This document shows positions 63,436 to 64,000 of a DNA stretch of 64,000 bases, in pieces (the first letter of the stretch is position 1; every line of letters begins with the position of its first letter). A program made the position numbers and the translations under genes. Under the pieces are notes generated by a model. The model saw only the letters and a program-made list of their open reading frames with translations, did no database searches and was not told where the DNA came from. The stretch is from Gammaproteobacteria bacterium (GTDB taxonomy: Bacteria; Pseudomonadota; Gammaproteobacteria; Methylococcales; Methylomonadaceae). The DNA lies in NCBI GenBank assembly GCA_018830325.1, contig JAHJSQ010000028.1:1-64000 (forward strand). The letters are read 5' to 3'.

Positions 63436-64000
63436 ATGCCATCTTCATTAAAAAAAAATCACCAGGCTACAGCGGAAATTTCGCGGCAAAAATTAATCGC
63501 AGACTACATTCGTGTCCGCAATATCAGTCTTCAAATTTGTGCGCCGTTAATGGCCGATGATTATCAAATTCAAAGCGGCATTGAGATTAGTCCGCCAAAA
63601 TGGCATTTAGCTCATGTGACCTGGTTCTTTGAAACCTTTCTATTGGAAGCATTCGAGTCGGAATATCGCCCTATCGACCCCCAATACTCTTATTTATTTA
63701 ACTCTTATTATCAAACGGTTGGCGCTATGCATGCCCGGGCGAAACGCGGCTTATTGTCACGTCCGACGATTGAACAAGTGTTTCATTACCGTTCTGAAAT
63801 TGATAAGCGCATCGTTGATTTTATAGACAACCTCGACGAATCCCAGTGGAAACAAGCTGCTTTTCGTCTAACTCTGGGCTTACACCACGAACAGCAGCAC
63901 CAGGAATTGCTGTTCATGGATATCAAGCACAACTTTTGGAGCAATCCCTTAAAGCCCAGTTATCTGGAGCGCTCCCAACCGGCAATGAAAATGACCGGAA
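63436..64000 (+). CDS. EgtB/SenA-like sulfoxide or selenoxide synthase, 5' part only
   Basis: 188 codons are visible before the window ends. The start ATG at 63436 opens MPSSLKKNHQATAEISRQKL. The N-terminal DinB_2 domain carries IEISPPKWHLAHVTWFFETFLLEAF, with an iron-binding His in LAHVTW, and later LTLGLHHEQQHQELLFMDIKHNF, where the HxxxH/EQQHQE cluster is typical of EgtB/SenA. Full proteins are about 400-430 aa with a C-terminal FGE-sulfatase domain. Such enzymes make hercynylcysteine sulfoxide (ergothioneine) or the selenium analogue. Which one cannot be told here. Confidence 0.85.
   Translation, partial: MPSSLKKNHQATAEISRQKLIADYIRVRNISLQICAPLMADDYQIQSGIEISPPKWHLAHVTWFFETFLLEAFESEYRPIDPQYSYLFNSYYQTVGAMHARAKRGLLSRPTIEQVFHYRSEIDKRIVDFIDNLDESQWKQAAFRLTLGLHHEQQHQELLFMDIKHNFWSNPLKPSYLERSQPAMKMTG

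Overview
This 64 kb window comes from a gammaproteobacterial chromosome. Codon style, intergenic repeat types, a likely pyrophosphate-type PEP carboxykinase and a prkA-yeaH-spoVR stress operon would fit a Methylococcales-like methanotroph, but no marker gene settles the genus. No rRNA, tRNA or CRISPR array was found.

Layout. (1) 1-4344: Tn3-family debris, with a resolvase, a transposase broken by one frameshift and two in-frame amber stops, an orphan 38-bp terminal repeat, and a 56-bp miniature insertion inside that repeat. (2) 4.7-11.3 kb: a TetR repressor divergent from a complete RND efflux operon (adaptor, pump, outer-membrane factor). (3) 11.5-18.9 kb: an accessory zone, all on the minus strand. 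It holds a PQ-loop-like membrane protein, a type I R-M locus keeping hsdM and hsdS but only a 56-codon piece of hsdR, a shortened RhuM gene, a vapBC pair with a nonsense codon in the antitoxin, an intact parDE-like pair, a phzF pseudogene and a brnTA pair with a frameshifted toxin. Three integron attC-like sites lie between these genes. (4) 18.9-45.4 kb: a complete extracellular contractile injection system (eCIS, Afp/PVC/AlgoCIS type) read leftwards: terminator/cap, unknown protein, sheath, two tubes, DUF5908, LysM hub adaptor, VgrG-like spike, PAAR tip, gp25, two giant baseplate proteins, a PKD-bearing giant, tape measure, a DUF4157 effector of about 1136 aa, and an AAA+ ATPase. Most junctions overlap or abut, so it is probably one transcript. 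Its upstream region carries two identical palindromes, TCTGTAAC-N8-GTTACAGA, and a leader hairpin. (5) 45.9-47.9 kb: gene remains, namely a tumEA pair with a nonsense codon in the toxin and two convergent gene fragments that both end in the tips of one miniature element. (6) 48.1-52.8 kb: spoVR, DUF444 and prkA. (7) 53.6-57.3 kb: a sigma-54 activator with a degenerate receiver domain, a membrane lytic transglycosylase, DUF2905 and a cyclic-nucleotide-binding protein. (8) 57.8-61.2 kb: a protein of about 1149 aa proposed to be PPi-type PEPCK. (9) 61.6 kb to the end: a small membrane protein, a UPF0149/SEC-C protein, a composite palindromic element and the 5' part of an egtB/senA-like gene.

How it fits together. 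The eCIS genes encode all parts of a free-standing contractile particle, its assembly ATPase and one obvious cargo. The region to its left looks like a decaying mobile-gene depot, where several toxin-antitoxin and restriction modules have lost one partner. Miniature inverted-repeat elements form at least two families, one with an 8-bp and one with a 9-bp target duplication. One is nested inside another, and one sits at a rearrangement breakpoint.
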